A stretch of DNA of 64,000 nt from Anaerofustis stercorihominis (GCF_005844425.1 NZ_SPHL01000003.1:1-64000), one strand, 5' to 3'; counted from the first letter of the stretch, positions 7,954-17,422 are shown. Numbers and translations: made by a program. Notes: generated by a model from the sequence alone, not told the origin.

Positions 7954-9738
7954 ATGAAAGATTTAAAAAATTATTTATTTGAAAATATTTTACCTTACGT
8001 AGAAAAACCATCAAGATATATCGGAGATGAATTTAACAGCGAAAAGCCAAAGGAAAATCCTGCGGTTAGATTTGCTTTTTGTTTCCCTGATATATATGAA
8101 ATAGGAATGTCACACCTTGGAATGAAAATACTTTATGAAGTATTAAATAATATGGATGATGTAATGTGTGAAAGAGTATTTGCTCCAAACATGGACATGG
8201 TTAACCTTATGAGAGAACACAACTTCCCATTATATACTTTGGAAAGTTTCTCAAAAGTATCAGACAGTGATTTTGTAGGTTTTACAATACAATTTGAAAT
8301 GTGCCTTACAACAGTTCTGTTAATGCTTGATCTTGCAGGGATTCCATTCCTTGCAAAAGACAGAACTGAAGATGATCCTCTTGTTGTTTGCGGAGGTCCT
8401 TGCACATGTAATCCAGAACCATTTGCAGACTTTTTTGATTTGATGATGCTTGGAGAAGGAGAAGAAGTATTACCTCACTTAATGGAATTATATAAGAATT
8501 CTTCTTCAAAAAAAGATTTCCTTATAAAAGCCAGTGAAGTTACGGGAGTATATATTCCAAACCTTAAAGAAATAAAACAAGAAAAAGTAGAAAAATCTAT
8601 TATTGAAAGTATGAACAACGTATACACAATAAAAAAACCGGTTGTTCCATACACTCCGGCAGTACATGACAGAATAACACTTGAAGTGATGCGTGGATGT
8701 TTCAGAGGATGTAGATTTTGCCAAGCAGGAATGATATATCGTCCCGTAAGACAAAAATCTCTAGAAAACTTACAAAAGGAAGCAAAAGCTTTAATAGAAA
8801 ATACAGGGTATGAAGAAATGTCTCTTTCAAGCCTTAGCACAACAGACCATTTTCATTGTATGGATTTAATAAAACATCTTGTTTCAACTTATAAAGATAA
8901 GAAAGTAAATATTTCTCTTCCATCTCTTAGAATGGATCAATTCTCTCTTGAATTATCTGAAGAACTTGGAAATCAAAAGAAAGGTTCTCTTACTTTTGCC
9001 CCTGAAGCAGGAAGCCAAAGAATGAGAAATATAATAAATAAAAACTTAACCGAAGAAGAAATCTTATCAACAATAAAACAAGTATTTGAAACAGGATACT
9101 CAAAAATAAAACTTTATTTTATGATAGGCCTACCATACGAAACAGATGAAGATATAAAAGGTATTGCAGACCTTGCACAAAAAATAATTGATGTATATTA
9201 CAGCATAGATAAAAAGAAAAGAGCAAAACCATTTAAACTTACTGTAAGCACATCGTGTTTTGTTCCAAAACCTTTTACGGCATTTCAGTGGTTCCCTCAA
9301 AACACAATGGAAGAATTTCACAGAAAACAACAATATCTAAAATCTGTAATGCCAAAGCAAGTAACATATAATTATCATGACAGTAAGCTTTCAATGCTTG
9401 AAGCAGTGCTTGCAAAGGGAGACAGGAGCTTGTCACAGGCGATAATAAACGCATATAATAACGGATGTGTATTTGACTCATGGTTTGATCATTTCAACTA
9501 TGAAGGCTGGATAAAAGCCTTAAAAGAGATGGGAATAGATGCACAGGAATATGCATCAAGAAAGCTTAGTTATGAAGATGAACTTCCTTGGGATAAATTC
9601 GATTATCATGTAGATAAAGAATTCTTAATAAGGGAAAATGAAAAAGCAAAAAAAGAAACCACAACCCCGCCTTGTCATAAACAATGCTCGGCTTGTGGGA
9701 TAAGCAAAGCATATGGGAGGTGTAAATTTGAAGTATAG
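7954..9738 (+). CDS. B12-binding-domain-type radical SAM protein (TIGR03960 family)
   Basis: The 594-residue protein has an N-terminal B12-binding-like segment (SHLGMKILYEVLN...ERVFAP, residues ~50-90) and a radical SAM core with the cluster motif Cys249-x3-Cys253-x2-Cys256 (RGCFRGCRFCQAG). The C-terminus is Cys-rich (PPCHKQCSACG). Matching family members are widespread in Clostridia next to the DUF2344 protein that follows here, and often near an RNase G gene. The reaction is unknown; a role in RNA modification is often supposed from context. The gene overlaps its partner by 11 bp. Confidence 0.85.
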   Translation: MKDLKNYLFENILPYVEKPSRYIGDEFNSEKPKENPAVRFAFCFPDIYEIGMSHLGMKILYEVLNNMDDVMCERVFAPNMDMVNLMREHNFPLYTLESFSKVSDSDFVGFTIQFEMCLTTVLLMLDLAGIPFLAKDRTEDDPLVVCGGPCTCNPEPFADFFDLMMLGEGEEVLPHLMELYKNSSSKKDFLIKASEVTGVYIPNLKEIKQEKVEKSIIESMNNVYTIKKPVVPYTPAVHDRITLEVMRGCFRGCRFCQAGMIYRPVRQKSLENLQKEAKALIENTGYEEMSLSSLSTTDHFHCMDLIKHLVSTYKDKKVNISLPSLRMDQFSLELSEELGNQKKGSLTFAPEAGSQRMRNIINKNLTEEEILSTIKQVFETGYSKIKLYFMIGLPYETDEDIKGIADLAQKIIDVYYSIDKKKRAKPFKLTVSTSCFVPKPFTAFQWFPQNTMEEFHRKQQYLKSVMPKQVTYNYHDSKLSMLEAVLAKGDRSLSQAIINAYNNGCVFDSWFDHFNYEGWIKALKEMGIDAQEYASRKLSYEDELPWDKFDYHVDKEFLIRENEKAKKETTTPPCHKQCSACGISKAYGRCKFEV

Positions 9739-10393
9739 ACTTAAATATATAAAAGTAGATAATCTCGTTTTTATATCTCATCTTGATATACTAAATGTAG
9801 TACAAAGATCATTTAGAAGAGCAGGAATGGATCTTGAACATTCAAAAGGTTTTAACCCTCATCCAAAAGTACACTTTGCCCCACCGCTGCCTTTATTTAC
9901 ATCTTCTAAGGGAGAATATATGGATGTTGAAACTAAAGAAGATTATGAAACTAATGAACTAATGGAAAGATTAAACAATGCTCTTCCTGATAATCTTCAA
10001 ATAATAAAGGCAGAAAAACTTGAAGAAGGTTCAAAAACACTCGGGAAAGTTCTTGACAGTGCCATATATCAAATAAAAATATATATAAGTGAAGAAAATA
10101 ATAATCTTGATGATAAAATAAATGACTTTATAAAAAATTCCATTGAATTAAATATAACAAAAATAAATAAAAAAGGAAGAGAAGTAACAAGAGACATAAA
10201 ACCAAATATATTTGATTTTACATGTGAACAAGAAAATAATGTATTAATCATAAACACTACTCTTTCTTTAAGAATAAATGAAATTTTATCACCAAATGAT
10301 TTATTAAAACTTTTAAGAGAAAACTTTGAAGAAATTGAAAAAGCAAACAAAGTAAAGTTGGAAAAAAAAGATACAATACTATTTCCAAACTAA
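9728..10393 (+). CDS. DUF2344 / TIGR03936 radical-SAM-associated protein
   Basis: Family members begin xYRLKYxKxxxLxFISHLDL, seen here as KYRLKYIKVDNLVFISHLD. The best start is a TTG at 9728, because GGGAGG ends eight bases before it; the in-frame ATG at 9713 lies upstream of that site. This gives 221 residues. A RAGMDLEHSKGFNPHPKVHFAPPLPL segment near 35-60 is characteristic. It is coupled to the radical SAM gene by overlap and probably forms a functional pair with it. Biochemical function is unknown. Confidence 0.8.
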   Translation: MKYRLKYIKVDNLVFISHLDILNVVQRSFRRAGMDLEHSKGFNPHPKVHFAPPLPLFTSSKGEYMDVETKEDYETNELMERLNNALPDNLQIIKAEKLEEGSKTLGKVLDSAIYQIKIYISEENNNLDDKINDFIKNSIELNITKINKKGREVTRDIKPNIFDFTCEQENNVLIINTTLSLRINEILSPNDLLKLLRENFEEIEKANKVKLEKKDTILFPN

Positions 10394-10410
10394 AATATGT
10401 ATGCTATAAT
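10382..10410 (+). promoter_or_regulatory. Promoter of efp inside the end of the preceding gene
   Basis: An extended -10, TGC-TATAAT (10402-10410), with TTTCCA 17 bp upstream, overlaps the stop region of the DUF2344 gene. It would allow separate efp transcription. Confidence 0.5.
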
Positions 10411-10464
10411 AAATTGAATATGTGAAAAATAATAGGTTACAAAATATATGGAGGTATATAATTT

Positions 10465-11025
10465 ATGATTTCAGCAGGCGATTTTAGAAATGGTGTAACA
10501 TTTGAAATGGACGGAGACGTATTTACAATTGTTCAATTTCAACATGTAAAACCAGGAAAAGGAAGCGCTTTCGTAAGAGCAAAAATAAAAAACATTAAAA
10601 CAGGTTCAACTGTAGAAAAAACATTTTCACCAAACGAAAAATATCCAAAAGCAGAAATTACAACAAAAGAAATGCAATATTTATACAACGATGGTGAATT
10701 ATACTATTTCATGGATGGTGAAACTTTTGACCAAATTCCACTTAACTACGACCAAGTAGCAGATGCTATTATCTACTTAAAAGAAAATGATAATGCTACA
10801 ATCAGATTCCATGCGGGAGAAGCTTTCAGCGTGGCACCTCCATTATTTGTTGAATTAGAAATAACTCAAACAGAACCTGGTTTTAAAGGTGATACAGCTC
10901 AAGGTGCAACAAAACCTGCAACTGTAGAAACAGGCGCTCAAGTTAACGTTCCTTTATTCGTTGAAGAAGGAGATATCATCAGAATCGATACAAGAACTGG
11001 TGAATACATGGAAAGAGTTAAATAG
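10465..11025 (+). CDS. efp: Translation elongation factor P
   Basis: The 186-residue protein has the usual three-domain EF-P length and start ([20 protein letters not shown]). The tip lysine is Lys32 in KPGKGSAF. The C-terminal domain carries [21 protein letters not shown] relieves ribosome stalling at consecutive prolines. A GGAGG site precedes the ATG. It follows the radical SAM pair rather than a peptidase gene, and has its own promoter and terminator. No modification enzyme (epmA/ymfI) is visible nearby. Confidence 0.97.
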   Translation: MISAGDFRNGVTFEMDGDVFTIVQFQHVKPGKGSAFVRAKIKNIKTGSTVEKTFSPNEKYPKAEITTKEMQYLYNDGELYYFMDGETFDQIPLNYDQVADAIIYLKENDNATIRFHAGEAFSVAPPLFVELEITQTEPGFKGDTAQGATKPATVETGAQVNVPLFVEEGDIIRIDTRTGEYMERVK

Positions 11026-11035
11026 TAAAAAATAT

Positions 11036-11060
11036 AAGACCGCAATATGCGGTCTTTTTT
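11036..11060 (+). terminator. Terminator of efp
   Basis: AAGACCGC (11036-11043), loop AATAT, GCGGTCTT (11049-11056), then T-rich sequence. Confidence 0.85.
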
Positions 11061-11149
11061 AATTAAAGAAATTACCATTTAAAGATAATAAAAAACAATT
11101 TACTTGATTTTATAGACCTTTTTAGATATTATTAATAAGTAAATAATTA

Positions 11150-11242
11150 GGAGTGGTATCGAAGTGGTCATAACGGGATTGATTGGAAATCAATTGTACT
11201 CTTATCGGGGTACCGTGGGTTCGAATCCCACCCACTCCGCCA
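11150..11242 (+). tRNA. tRNA-Ser (anticodon GGA)
   Basis: The acceptor stem GGAGTGG / CCACTCC is followed by G and an encoded CCA. The anticodon loop TTGGAAA (GGA at 11185-11187) is closed by ATTGA/TCAAT. A long variable arm follows, then a T-arm with GTGGG-TTCGAAT-CCCAC. The long variable arm and anticodon identify a class II serine tRNA reading UCC/UCU. Confidence 0.95.
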
Positions 11243-11289
11243 TAATTTATAAGCCTTAGAGCTTTTTTTATTTATCATAAAAACATAAG

Positions 11290-11321
11290 AAAAGACTGTT
11301 AAGAATTCTTAACAGTCTTTT
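11290..11321 (-). terminator. Terminator overlapping the 3' end of the LRR protein gene
   Basis: A perfect palindromic stem, AAGACTGTTAAG / CTTAACAGTCTT, spans 11292-11319. The last codons and the TAA stop (11309-11311) lie within the hairpin. Confidence 0.75.
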
Positions 11322-13516
11322 TTATTTTTATAAATATATAAACTTCCTATTGCCATTAAAGATATTAAAAGCAAAGTAACATAAGCTATAACATTATTCT
11401 CATCTGATGTATTAACTAAAGAAGCTGTTGTCTTATCGTTTCTATCACCGTTTGAGATAATATAATCAGGGTCTTCGTATCCACAAACACTGCATTTCCC
11501 GTTTACATAATTATGAGCTTCAAATACAGCAGTAATTATAACATCACTATTTGGCATTGTAAATGTAGTTTCTACTTCATTTATATTAGAAAAAACAATA
11601 TCGTTTCCGCTCGTTATGCTCCATGAAGTAAAATGTCCGTTCTTATTATTATCATTTGCTTTTATGCTTACTATTTCACCTTCTCCAAAATTACCGCTTC
11701 CACTTCCATTTTCAACGGTTAATTTATATATTCCTTTGATTATATCTTTATAATTGATCCAGTCATTTGAACTTTTATATTCTTCAACCAAAGCAGAAGG
11801 AACATAAATAACAGAAAGACTATTACAATTATAAAAAATATCATCTCCAATAGATACAGGAGTTTCACTCAATAAATAAACCTTTTTAAGCAAAGTACAA
11901 TTTTCAAATGCATATCTTTCTATTGATGTAACATTCTTTGGAATTGTTATTTCACTTAAAGAACTACATCCATCAAAAGTATATTTACTAATTGATGTCA
12001 CTCCATCCGGTATGTTTATATTTGTTAATGAAGAGCAGTCTTCAAAAGCGTACTCTCCTATTGATGTTACATTATTTGGAATTGTTATTTCCTTTAAGGA
12101 ACTGCATCCTTCAAAGGCAGAACTTCCTATTTTTGTTACTTTATCCGGAATGATTACTTCACTTAATGAACTGCATTCTCTAAATAGATAACTGCTGATT
12201 GATGTTACTCCACCTGGTATATTTACCTTTGTTAATAAAGTACAGCCTGAAAATACAGAACTTCCTAATGTTGTTACAGTATCTGGAATGGTTATTTCAC
12301 TTAAAGATCTACATCCTTTAAAGGCAGACCCATTAATTGATGTAATTCCATCTGACATAGTTACCTTGCTTAATGAATAACAATCTTCAAAGGCAGAACT
12401 TCCTATTGTTGTCACACTGCTTGGAATTACTATTTCACTTAATGATTTACACCCATCAAATGTATAATTATTAATTGATGTCACTCCATCCGGTATGTTT
12501 ATATTTGTTAATGAATAGCAATTTTTAAATGCAAATGTACCTATTGATGTTACACTATCTGGTATATTTATTTCTTCTAGTGCTTCGCATGATTGAAATG
12601 CATAATCGCCTATTTTCGTTACATTACCTAAAATGTTTACTTTACTTAAGGCTTTACACTCAAAAAATGCATAATTACTAATAGAGGTTACCCCCTTAGG
12701 TATTGTTATTTCATTTAATAAGATACACCCTTGAAATGCACTTTCCTCAATAGAGGTTACATTTTCAGGTATTGTTATTTCACTTAAAGCTCTACACCCG
12801 AAAAATGATAAAGTACCTATTGATGTCACGCTATCCGGTATGGTTATTTCACTTAATGAGTAGCATTTGTAAAATGTATTTTCGTTTATTCTACTTACTC
12901 CGTTAGGTATATTTATTTTAGTTAATGAAGAGCAGTTTGCAAATGCATTTGTCTCAATCGATGTTACACTATCTGGTATGGTTATTTCAGTTAATGCCTC
13001 ACATAACTGAAAAGTACTGTCTTTGATTGATGTTAAATTATTAGATAATGTTACGTTTTCAAGTCCATAACAATATTTAAACACCCATCCTCCCATTGAA
13101 GTTACACTGTCTGGAATTACTATTTCCTTTAACGCTTCACAACTTTCAAAAGCAGAGTCTCCAATATGTGTAAGAGTGTTTGGAAGTTCTATATTTGTTA
13201 ATGAGGAACAAGCATAAAAACCTTGACTATCGATTTCGGTAATCGCATACTCTGTTCCATTCCCGTCTCTTATTTCTCCCGTTAAATCAAGAGTTGTAAA
13301 ACTTCCTTTTTGATTTGCTCCTATGGTTAAACTATTTCCGTCAGCCGTTACATTATTTATTACTAATTGAGTATTTTCACTGTTTGTTAATGTTTGGTTT
13401 TGTGCATTATACGTCCAGTCGTCTGATGCAGCAAAGCTTTCCTTTGGAATAAAAAGGAATATAAAGGCAAAACATATAGCAAGCATACATAAACATTTGA
13501 GTAATTTCTTCTTCAT
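11309..13516 (-). CDS. BspA-like leucine-rich-repeat surface protein
   Basis: The start at 13516 is chosen because AAAGGAGAAAGCC precedes that ATG and a clear signal peptide follows (residues 1-29, ending ESFAA). Residues 101-561 hold about twenty BspA-type (LRR_5) repeats of 23 residues with the pattern C-x2-L-x2-I-x-IP-x2-V-x2-I-x4-F. Then come an InlB-like beta domain (TVENGSGSGNFGEGE...ITAVFE), a small HNYVNGKCSVCG motif and a C-terminal membrane helix with tail YKNKKDC. The protein is probably exposed on the cell surface and may bind host or matrix ligands. A proper LPxTG box is missing; VNTSDE is a degenerate version of the neighbouring surface protein's signal. Confidence 0.88.
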   Translation of the reverse strand: MKKKLLKCLCMLAICFAFIFLFIPKESFAASDDWTYNAQNQTLTNSENTQLVINNVTADGNSLTIGANQKGSFTTLDLTGEIRDGNGTEYAITEIDSQGFYACSSLTNIELPNTLTHIGDSAFESCEALKEIVIPDSVTSMGGWVFKYCYGLENVTLSNNLTSIKDSTFQLCEALTEITIPDSVTSIETNAFANCSSLTKINIPNGVSRINENTFYKCYSLSEITIPDSVTSIGTLSFFGCRALSEITIPENVTSIEESAFQGCILLNEITIPKGVTSISNYAFFECKALSKVNILGNVTKIGDYAFQSCEALEEINIPDSVTSIGTFAFKNCYSLTNINIPDGVTSINNYTFDGCKSLSEIVIPSSVTTIGSSAFEDCYSLSKVTMSDGITSINGSAFKGCRSLSEITIPDTVTTLGSSVFSGCTLLTKVNIPGGVTSISSYLFRECSSLSEVIIPDKVTKIGSSAFEGCSSLKEITIPNNVTSIGEYAFEDCSSLTNINIPDGVTSISKYTFDGCSSLSEITIPKNVTSIERYAFENCTLLKKVYLLSETPVSIGDDIFYNCNSLSVIYVPSALVEEYKSSNDWINYKDIIKGIYKLTVENGSGSGNFGEGEIVSIKANDNNKNGHFTSWSITSGNDIVFSNINEVETTFTMPNSDVIITAVFEAHNYVNGKCSVCGYEDPDYIISNGDRNDKTTASLVNTSDENNVIAYVTLLLISLMAIGSLYIYKNKKDC
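11834..13216 (-). repeat. Tandem 69-bp repeats encoding LRR units
   Basis: Nineteen units of exactly 69 bp plus one of 72 bp encode the LRR array. A segment of about 42 bp is identical at 11991-12032 and 12474-12515, an offset of 483 bp (seven units), which points to fairly recent internal duplication or conversion. Confidence 0.8.
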
Positions 13517-13580
13517 GGCTTTCTCCTTTAATTTTAACGTTATAATTATTTTATCATATTTACTAATCATTTGTATACTA

Positions 13581-13602
13581 CCCATTTTTTATTAAAAATG
13601 GG
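13581..13602 (-). promoter_or_regulatory. Inverted repeat upstream of the LRR protein gene
   Basis: CCCATTTTT (13581-13589) and AAAAATGGG (13594-13602) form a perfect 9-bp inverted repeat with a 4-bp centre, about 65 bp upstream of the start codon. On the minus strand TAAAAT-like sequence follows it. It could be an operator or an RNA hairpin. Confidence 0.45.
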
Positions 13603-13690
13603 CAAAAATATATACCATTTAAAATTTAATAATTATTTCTAATAAAATAATTTAATAAAAGGTTATAAATTAAAATGTATTTCTACAAAA

Positions 13691-13716
13691 AAAAAGAGCT
13701 TATAAAAGCTCTTTTT
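13691..13716 (-). terminator. Terminator of the hisS-aspS-DUF896 operon
   Basis: An 11-bp stem, AAAAAGAGCTT (13691-13701) with AAGCTCTTTTT (13706-13716), followed on the minus strand by a T tract. The base of the stem touches the stop codon. Confidence 0.85.
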
Positions 13717-13934
13717 TATTGTTTTTTTCTTCTGTTAAATTCTTTTAATGGAATAGTGCTTCCGTCTTCTCTTTCAACAACAATATTATCAACGGTATTT
13801 TTGAAATTTCTTCTTATATTACCAAGATAAATTTTATATAGCTCCTGTTGTTCTTTTAATTCTTCTTCACTAAGACCAACAGTTTTCTTCTTTTTTGCTA
13901 GTTCATTTATTCTATCAATTTGTTTTTTATCCAT
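13716..13934 (-). CDS. DUF896 family protein (YnzC-like)
   Basis: This 72-residue helical, highly charged protein matches DUF896/UPF0291: IDRINELAKKKKTVGLSEEELKEQQELYKIYL then FKNTVDNIVVEREDG. B. subtilis YnzC is the known relative; its function is poorly defined. Its ATG overlaps the aspS stop (TAATG), so it is the last gene of the hisS-aspS operon. Translation is probably coupled. Confidence 0.9.
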   Translation of the reverse strand: MDKKQIDRINELAKKKKTVGLSEEELKEQQELYKIYLGNIRRNFKNTVDNIVVEREDGSTIPLKEFNRRKKQ

Positions 13935-15721
13935 TATTCTTCCTCATCAACAACTTCAATACCAAGTTCTTCAAGTTGTTCTTCACTTACGATACTTGGA
14001 GCATCTGACATTAAGCAAGAGTGGTTTTGAGTTTTAGGGAATGCAATAACGTCTCTTATGTTTTCTGTTCCAACTAAAAGCATGATCATTCTATCTAAAC
14101 CAAATGCTAATCCACCATGTGGAGGTGTTCCGTATTTTAAAGCTTTTAACAAGAAACCGAATTTATTTTCAGCTTCTTCATCAGAGAAACCAAGAACATT
14201 GAATACTCTTTGTTGTACATCACCTGAATGGATTCTGATACTTCCTCCACCCATTTCAACTCCATTTACTACAAGGTCATAAGCTTTTGCTCTTACACTT
14301 GCAGGATCACTTTCAAGTTTATCAAGATCTTCATCCATAGGAGCTGTGAAAGGATGATGCATTGCTTTAAATCTCTTTTCATTTTCATCATATTCAAACA
14401 TTGGGAAGTTTGTAACCCATAAGAAATTGAATCCTTCATCCATTTTCACATCTGCTTTTTTAGCAATATGAAGTCTTAAGTTTCCTAAAGAATCGTAAAC
14501 AACCTTATTTTTATCTGCAACGATAAATACGATATCTCCGTTTTCTGCTTTAGCTCTTTCTAAAATACCATTTGTTTCTTCTTCACTTAAGAATTTTGTA
14601 ATTTGAGATTTAATTGAACCGTCTTCATTTACAGCAATCCAAGCAAGACCTTTTGCACCATATGTTTTAACATAATCAACTAATGCGTCAATATCTCTTC
14701 TAGAGAAGAAACTTGCAAGACCTTTTGCATTTATTGCTCTTACGCTTCCGCCATTTTTGATTGGACCTGCAAATACATTAAATTTACAATCTTTTAATAG
14801 GTCACTTAAATCAAAAAGTTCCATTCCAAATCTTGTATCAGGTTTATCAGAACCAAATCTATCCATTGCTTCTTGATATTCCATTCTCATAATAGGAGTT
14901 TCAATATCATAATCAATTATGTCTTTGAAAATCTTTTTAACAAGTCTTTCGTTTACGTCAATTACATCATCAACATCAACAAAACTCATTTCAAGGTCAA
15001 TTTGAGTAAATTCCGGTTGTCTGTCTTGTCTTAAGTCTTCATCTCTAAAGCATTTAACTATTTGATAATATCTATCCATTCCTGCAACCATTAAAATTTG
15101 TTTAAATAATTGAGGTGATTGAGGAAGACCAAAGAATTTACCTTTTCTTACTCTACTTGGAACAAGGAAGTCCCTTGCACCTTCTGGTGTAGGTTTTCCA
15201 AGGAAAGGAGTTTCAATTTCCAAAAATCCTTCACTATCTAAGAAATTTCTTACAACAGAACATGTTTTTGCTCTTGTAATAAGATTATTTTTTATTTTAT
15301 CTTTTCTAAGGTCTAAGAATCTATATTCAAGTCTTGTTGCTTCATTTGCATTATCTGTTTCATCAATGTAAATAGGTGGTGTATTTGCTGTATCAAGAAC
15401 TTCCATTGTATCAAGTTTAAGCTCAAGTTCACCTGTTTCAATATTTGGATTGAAGTTTTCTTCATCTCTTAAAACAACTTCCCCTGTTACTTTAAGTACA
15501 TATTCATTTCTAATGTGTTCTGCTTTTTCAAATACTTCTTTATTAAGTTCACTGTTTGCAACTAATTGCATAATACCGCTTCTGTCTCTTAAATGAATGA
15601 AAATAACCCCTCCAAGGTCTCTTCTTCTTTGTACCCATCCTGCAAGGGTAACTGTTTTACCTAAATCTTCTTTTGTTATTTCAGCACACATACATGTTCT
15701 ATAACTTGTTTTTCTCTTCAT
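13934..15721 (-). CDS. aspS: Aspartyl-tRNA synthetase
   Basis: The 595-residue protein is a full-length bacterial class IIb enzyme: an N-terminal OB-fold anticodon domain (GWVQRRRDLGGVIFIHLRDRSG, 28-49), the motif 2 region FRDEDLRQDRQPEFTQID, a bacterial GAD insert, and motif 3 (GLAFGLDRMIMLL) near 545. It charges tRNA-Asp; whether it discriminates against tRNA-Asn cannot be told here. It lies one base after hisS and shares that gene's T-box leader. The C-terminus ends in an acidic EEQLEELGIEVVDEEE. Confidence 0.97.
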   Translation of the reverse strand: MKRKTSYRTCMCAEITKEDLGKTVTLAGWVQRRRDLGGVIFIHLRDRSGIMQLVANSELNKEVFEKAEHIRNEYVLKVTGEVVLRDEENFNPNIETGELELKLDTMEVLDTANTPPIYIDETDNANEATRLEYRFLDLRKDKIKNNLITRAKTCSVVRNFLDSEGFLEIETPFLGKPTPEGARDFLVPSRVRKGKFFGLPQSPQLFKQILMVAGMDRYYQIVKCFRDEDLRQDRQPEFTQIDLEMSFVDVDDVIDVNERLVKKIFKDIIDYDIETPIMRMEYQEAMDRFGSDKPDTRFGMELFDLSDLLKDCKFNVFAGPIKNGGSVRAINAKGLASFFSRRDIDALVDYVKTYGAKGLAWIAVNEDGSIKSQITKFLSEEETNGILERAKAENGDIVFIVADKNKVVYDSLGNLRLHIAKKADVKMDEGFNFLWVTNFPMFEYDENEKRFKAMHHPFTAPMDEDLDKLESDPASVRAKAYDLVVNGVEMGGGSIRIHSGDVQQRVFNVLGFSDEEAENKFGFLLKALKYGTPPHGGLAFGLDRMIMLLVGTENIRDVIAFPKTQNHSCLMSDAPSIVSEEQLEELGIEVVDEEE

Positions 15722-15722
15722 C

Positions 15723-16997
15723 TTACTCTCCTAATTTTTCTTTTATATATTCAAATAAATTTTCTATATTAACTTCTTCTTGTTCTTTAGAGCGCATATC
15801 TCTTAGAGTATAAACTCCTTTTTGAAGTTCATCTTCACCTAAAATTGCAGTATATTTTGTATTAACTTTATTTGCATATTTCATTTGAGCCTTTAAACTT
15901 CTATCCATAACATCAATACTTGCTTTAATACCGCTATCTGTAAGTTTCTTAAATGTCTTAAAAGCAACTTTTGAAGCTTCTTTTCCAACAGGAGCCAAAT
16001 ATACATCAATCTCATCATCTTCTAAGTCATTTAAAAGTCCTTGTTCTTCCATAATAAGCATTAATCTTTCAAGACCAAGCCCAAATCCAACTCCGGGAGT
16101 ATCAGGACCGCCTATCATCTTAACAAGACCGTTATATCTTCCTCCGCCGCATACTGTTCCTTGTGAGCCTAAATCGGTAGAAACAAACTCAAAAGCCGTT
16201 TGAGTGTAATAATCAAGTCCTCTTACTATTTTAGGATCTACAACAAACTCAATTTCAGCATTTGAAAGATAATCTTTTACACTTTCAAAATGTTCATTAC
16301 ATTCTTCACATAAATAATCAACCATTAAAGGTGCATCTTTAAGAAGTGTTTTGCAATGTTCGTTTTTACAGTCTAAAATTCTCATTGGATTTTTATTAAG
16401 TCTATCCCTGCAGTCTTCACAAAGTTCATTTTCAAATGGTTTTACATATTCTTTTAACTTTTCATAATATGCGCTTCTGCATTTTGGACAGCCTACACTG
16501 TTTATTCTAAGTTCTAAGCCTTTTATTCCAAGTTTATTAAATAAAGTACTTACAAGCATTATTACTTCAGCATCCATACTTGCAGAATATGAGCCTATTG
16601 CTTCAATACCAAATTGATGGAATTGTCTTTGTCTTCCTTTTTGAGGTCTTTCACTTCTAAAACACGATGTAATGTAATATAGTTTTGTAGGTGTAATCCC
16701 GCTTGACATACCATGTTCAATATAAGCTCTTATTACTGAACTTGTTCCTTCTGGTTTAAGAGCAAATACATCTTTTCCTCTATGATTTAGCGTATACATT
16801 TCTTTACTTACAATGTCAGTGCTTTCTCCTACCCCTCTGTCAAAAAGTGCATAATGTTCAAAATCAGGCACTCTAATTTGCTTATAGTTAAATGTTTTGC
16901 ATATTTCTTTTATTTTACCTTCAACCATTTCCCATGCTTTTACTTCATCAGGTAAAAGGTCTCTTGTTCCTTTAGGTGCAAATATCTTACTTCCCAT
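15723..16997 (-). CDS. hisS: Histidyl-tRNA synthetase
   Basis: The 424-residue class II synthetase starts with APKGTRDLLPDE and shows motif 2 (SCFRSERPQKGRQRQFHQFG) near 115, the histidine A motif GLDYYTQTAFEF near 260 and motif 3 (GFGLGLERLMLI) near 305. A Cys-rich insert (CPKCRSAYY, CEDCRDRL, CEECNEHF) between 170 and 220 may bind zinc, as in some clostridial HisRS. It heads an operon with aspS and a DUF896 gene and is controlled by the upstream T-box. Confidence 0.97.
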   Translation of the reverse strand: MGSKIFAPKGTRDLLPDEVKAWEMVEGKIKEICKTFNYKQIRVPDFEHYALFDRGVGESTDIVSKEMYTLNHRGKDVFALKPEGTSSVIRAYIEHGMSSGITPTKLYYITSCFRSERPQKGRQRQFHQFGIEAIGSYSASMDAEVIMLVSTLFNKLGIKGLELRINSVGCPKCRSAYYEKLKEYVKPFENELCEDCRDRLNKNPMRILDCKNEHCKTLLKDAPLMVDYLCEECNEHFESVKDYLSNAEIEFVVDPKIVRGLDYYTQTAFEFVSTDLGSQGTVCGGGRYNGLVKMIGGPDTPGVGFGLGLERLMLIMEEQGLLNDLEDDEIDVYLAPVGKEASKVAFKTFKKLTDSGIKASIDVMDRSLKAQMKYANKVNTKYTAILGEDELQKGVYTLRDMRSKEQEEVNIENLFEYIKEKLGE

Positions 16998-17020
16998 TTT
17001 ATTTCCCTTTCTATATAAAA

Positions 17021-17229
17021 TAAGCCCCTGACATAAAAATTATGTCAGGGACGAGAATTCATTTCCCGCGGTGCCACCCCAATTGGTATAATACCCGCTT
17101 TTTATTAAATTGTTAAGCGTATGTGTAAGTTGTTTTTCAAAGTAACAGAGCATAAAAAATGCTTCCAGTCACGGCATTTTCTCCCTGATATGATGTTAAA
17201 TCTACTCTTCTTACCGCTTATAATCAAGT
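17021..17229 (-). promoter_or_regulatory. T-box leader of hisS-aspS
   Basis: On the minus strand the T-box sequence GGGTGGCACCGCGG lies at 17066-17079. It is followed by a terminator stem CCCTGACATA / TATGTCAGGG (17026-17035 and 17041-17050) with a T-rich tail. The 5' part can form a basal stem I (TAAGCG with CGCTTA). Its 3' side contains CACAT, offering a CAC or CAT His specifier. It senses uncharged tRNA-His and permits read-through. Confidence 0.92.
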
Positions 17230-17235
17230 ATTTCT

Positions 17236-17264
17236 ATTATAATTTTATTAAGCCCTATTGTCAA
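17236..17264 (-). promoter_or_regulatory. Consensus promoter of the hisS operon
   Basis: On the minus strand, TTGACA (17259-17264) and TATAAT (17236-17241) are spaced by exactly 17 bp, directly upstream of the T-box leader. Confidence 0.88.
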
Positions 17265-17390
17265 CAAATAAGATTAAAAATATACAGTTATTTTATATTT
17301 TTTATTTATAACTTTTAAAACTTCATTTAATAATTATCAAAATCTTTTCTATTTTATATATTACATAAATTTTATATTTTTTTATTATAT

Positions 17391-17422
17391 ATTTAAACGT
17401 TTAAATGCAAATATGATATAAT
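17391..17422 (+). promoter_or_regulatory. Promoter with 16-bp palindrome upstream of the PH-domain gene
   Basis: A perfect palindrome, ATTTAAACGTTTAAAT (17391-17406), overlaps the -35 position of a TATAAT (17417-17422). This placement suggests an operator. The rest of 17265-17390 is plain AT-rich DNA with nothing I recognise. Confidence 0.5.

Noticed and set aside
11309-11420. LPxTG-type sortase signal on the LRR protein
   Set aside because: The tail has VNTSDE without the proline. Membrane anchoring by the C-terminal helix is all that can be supported.
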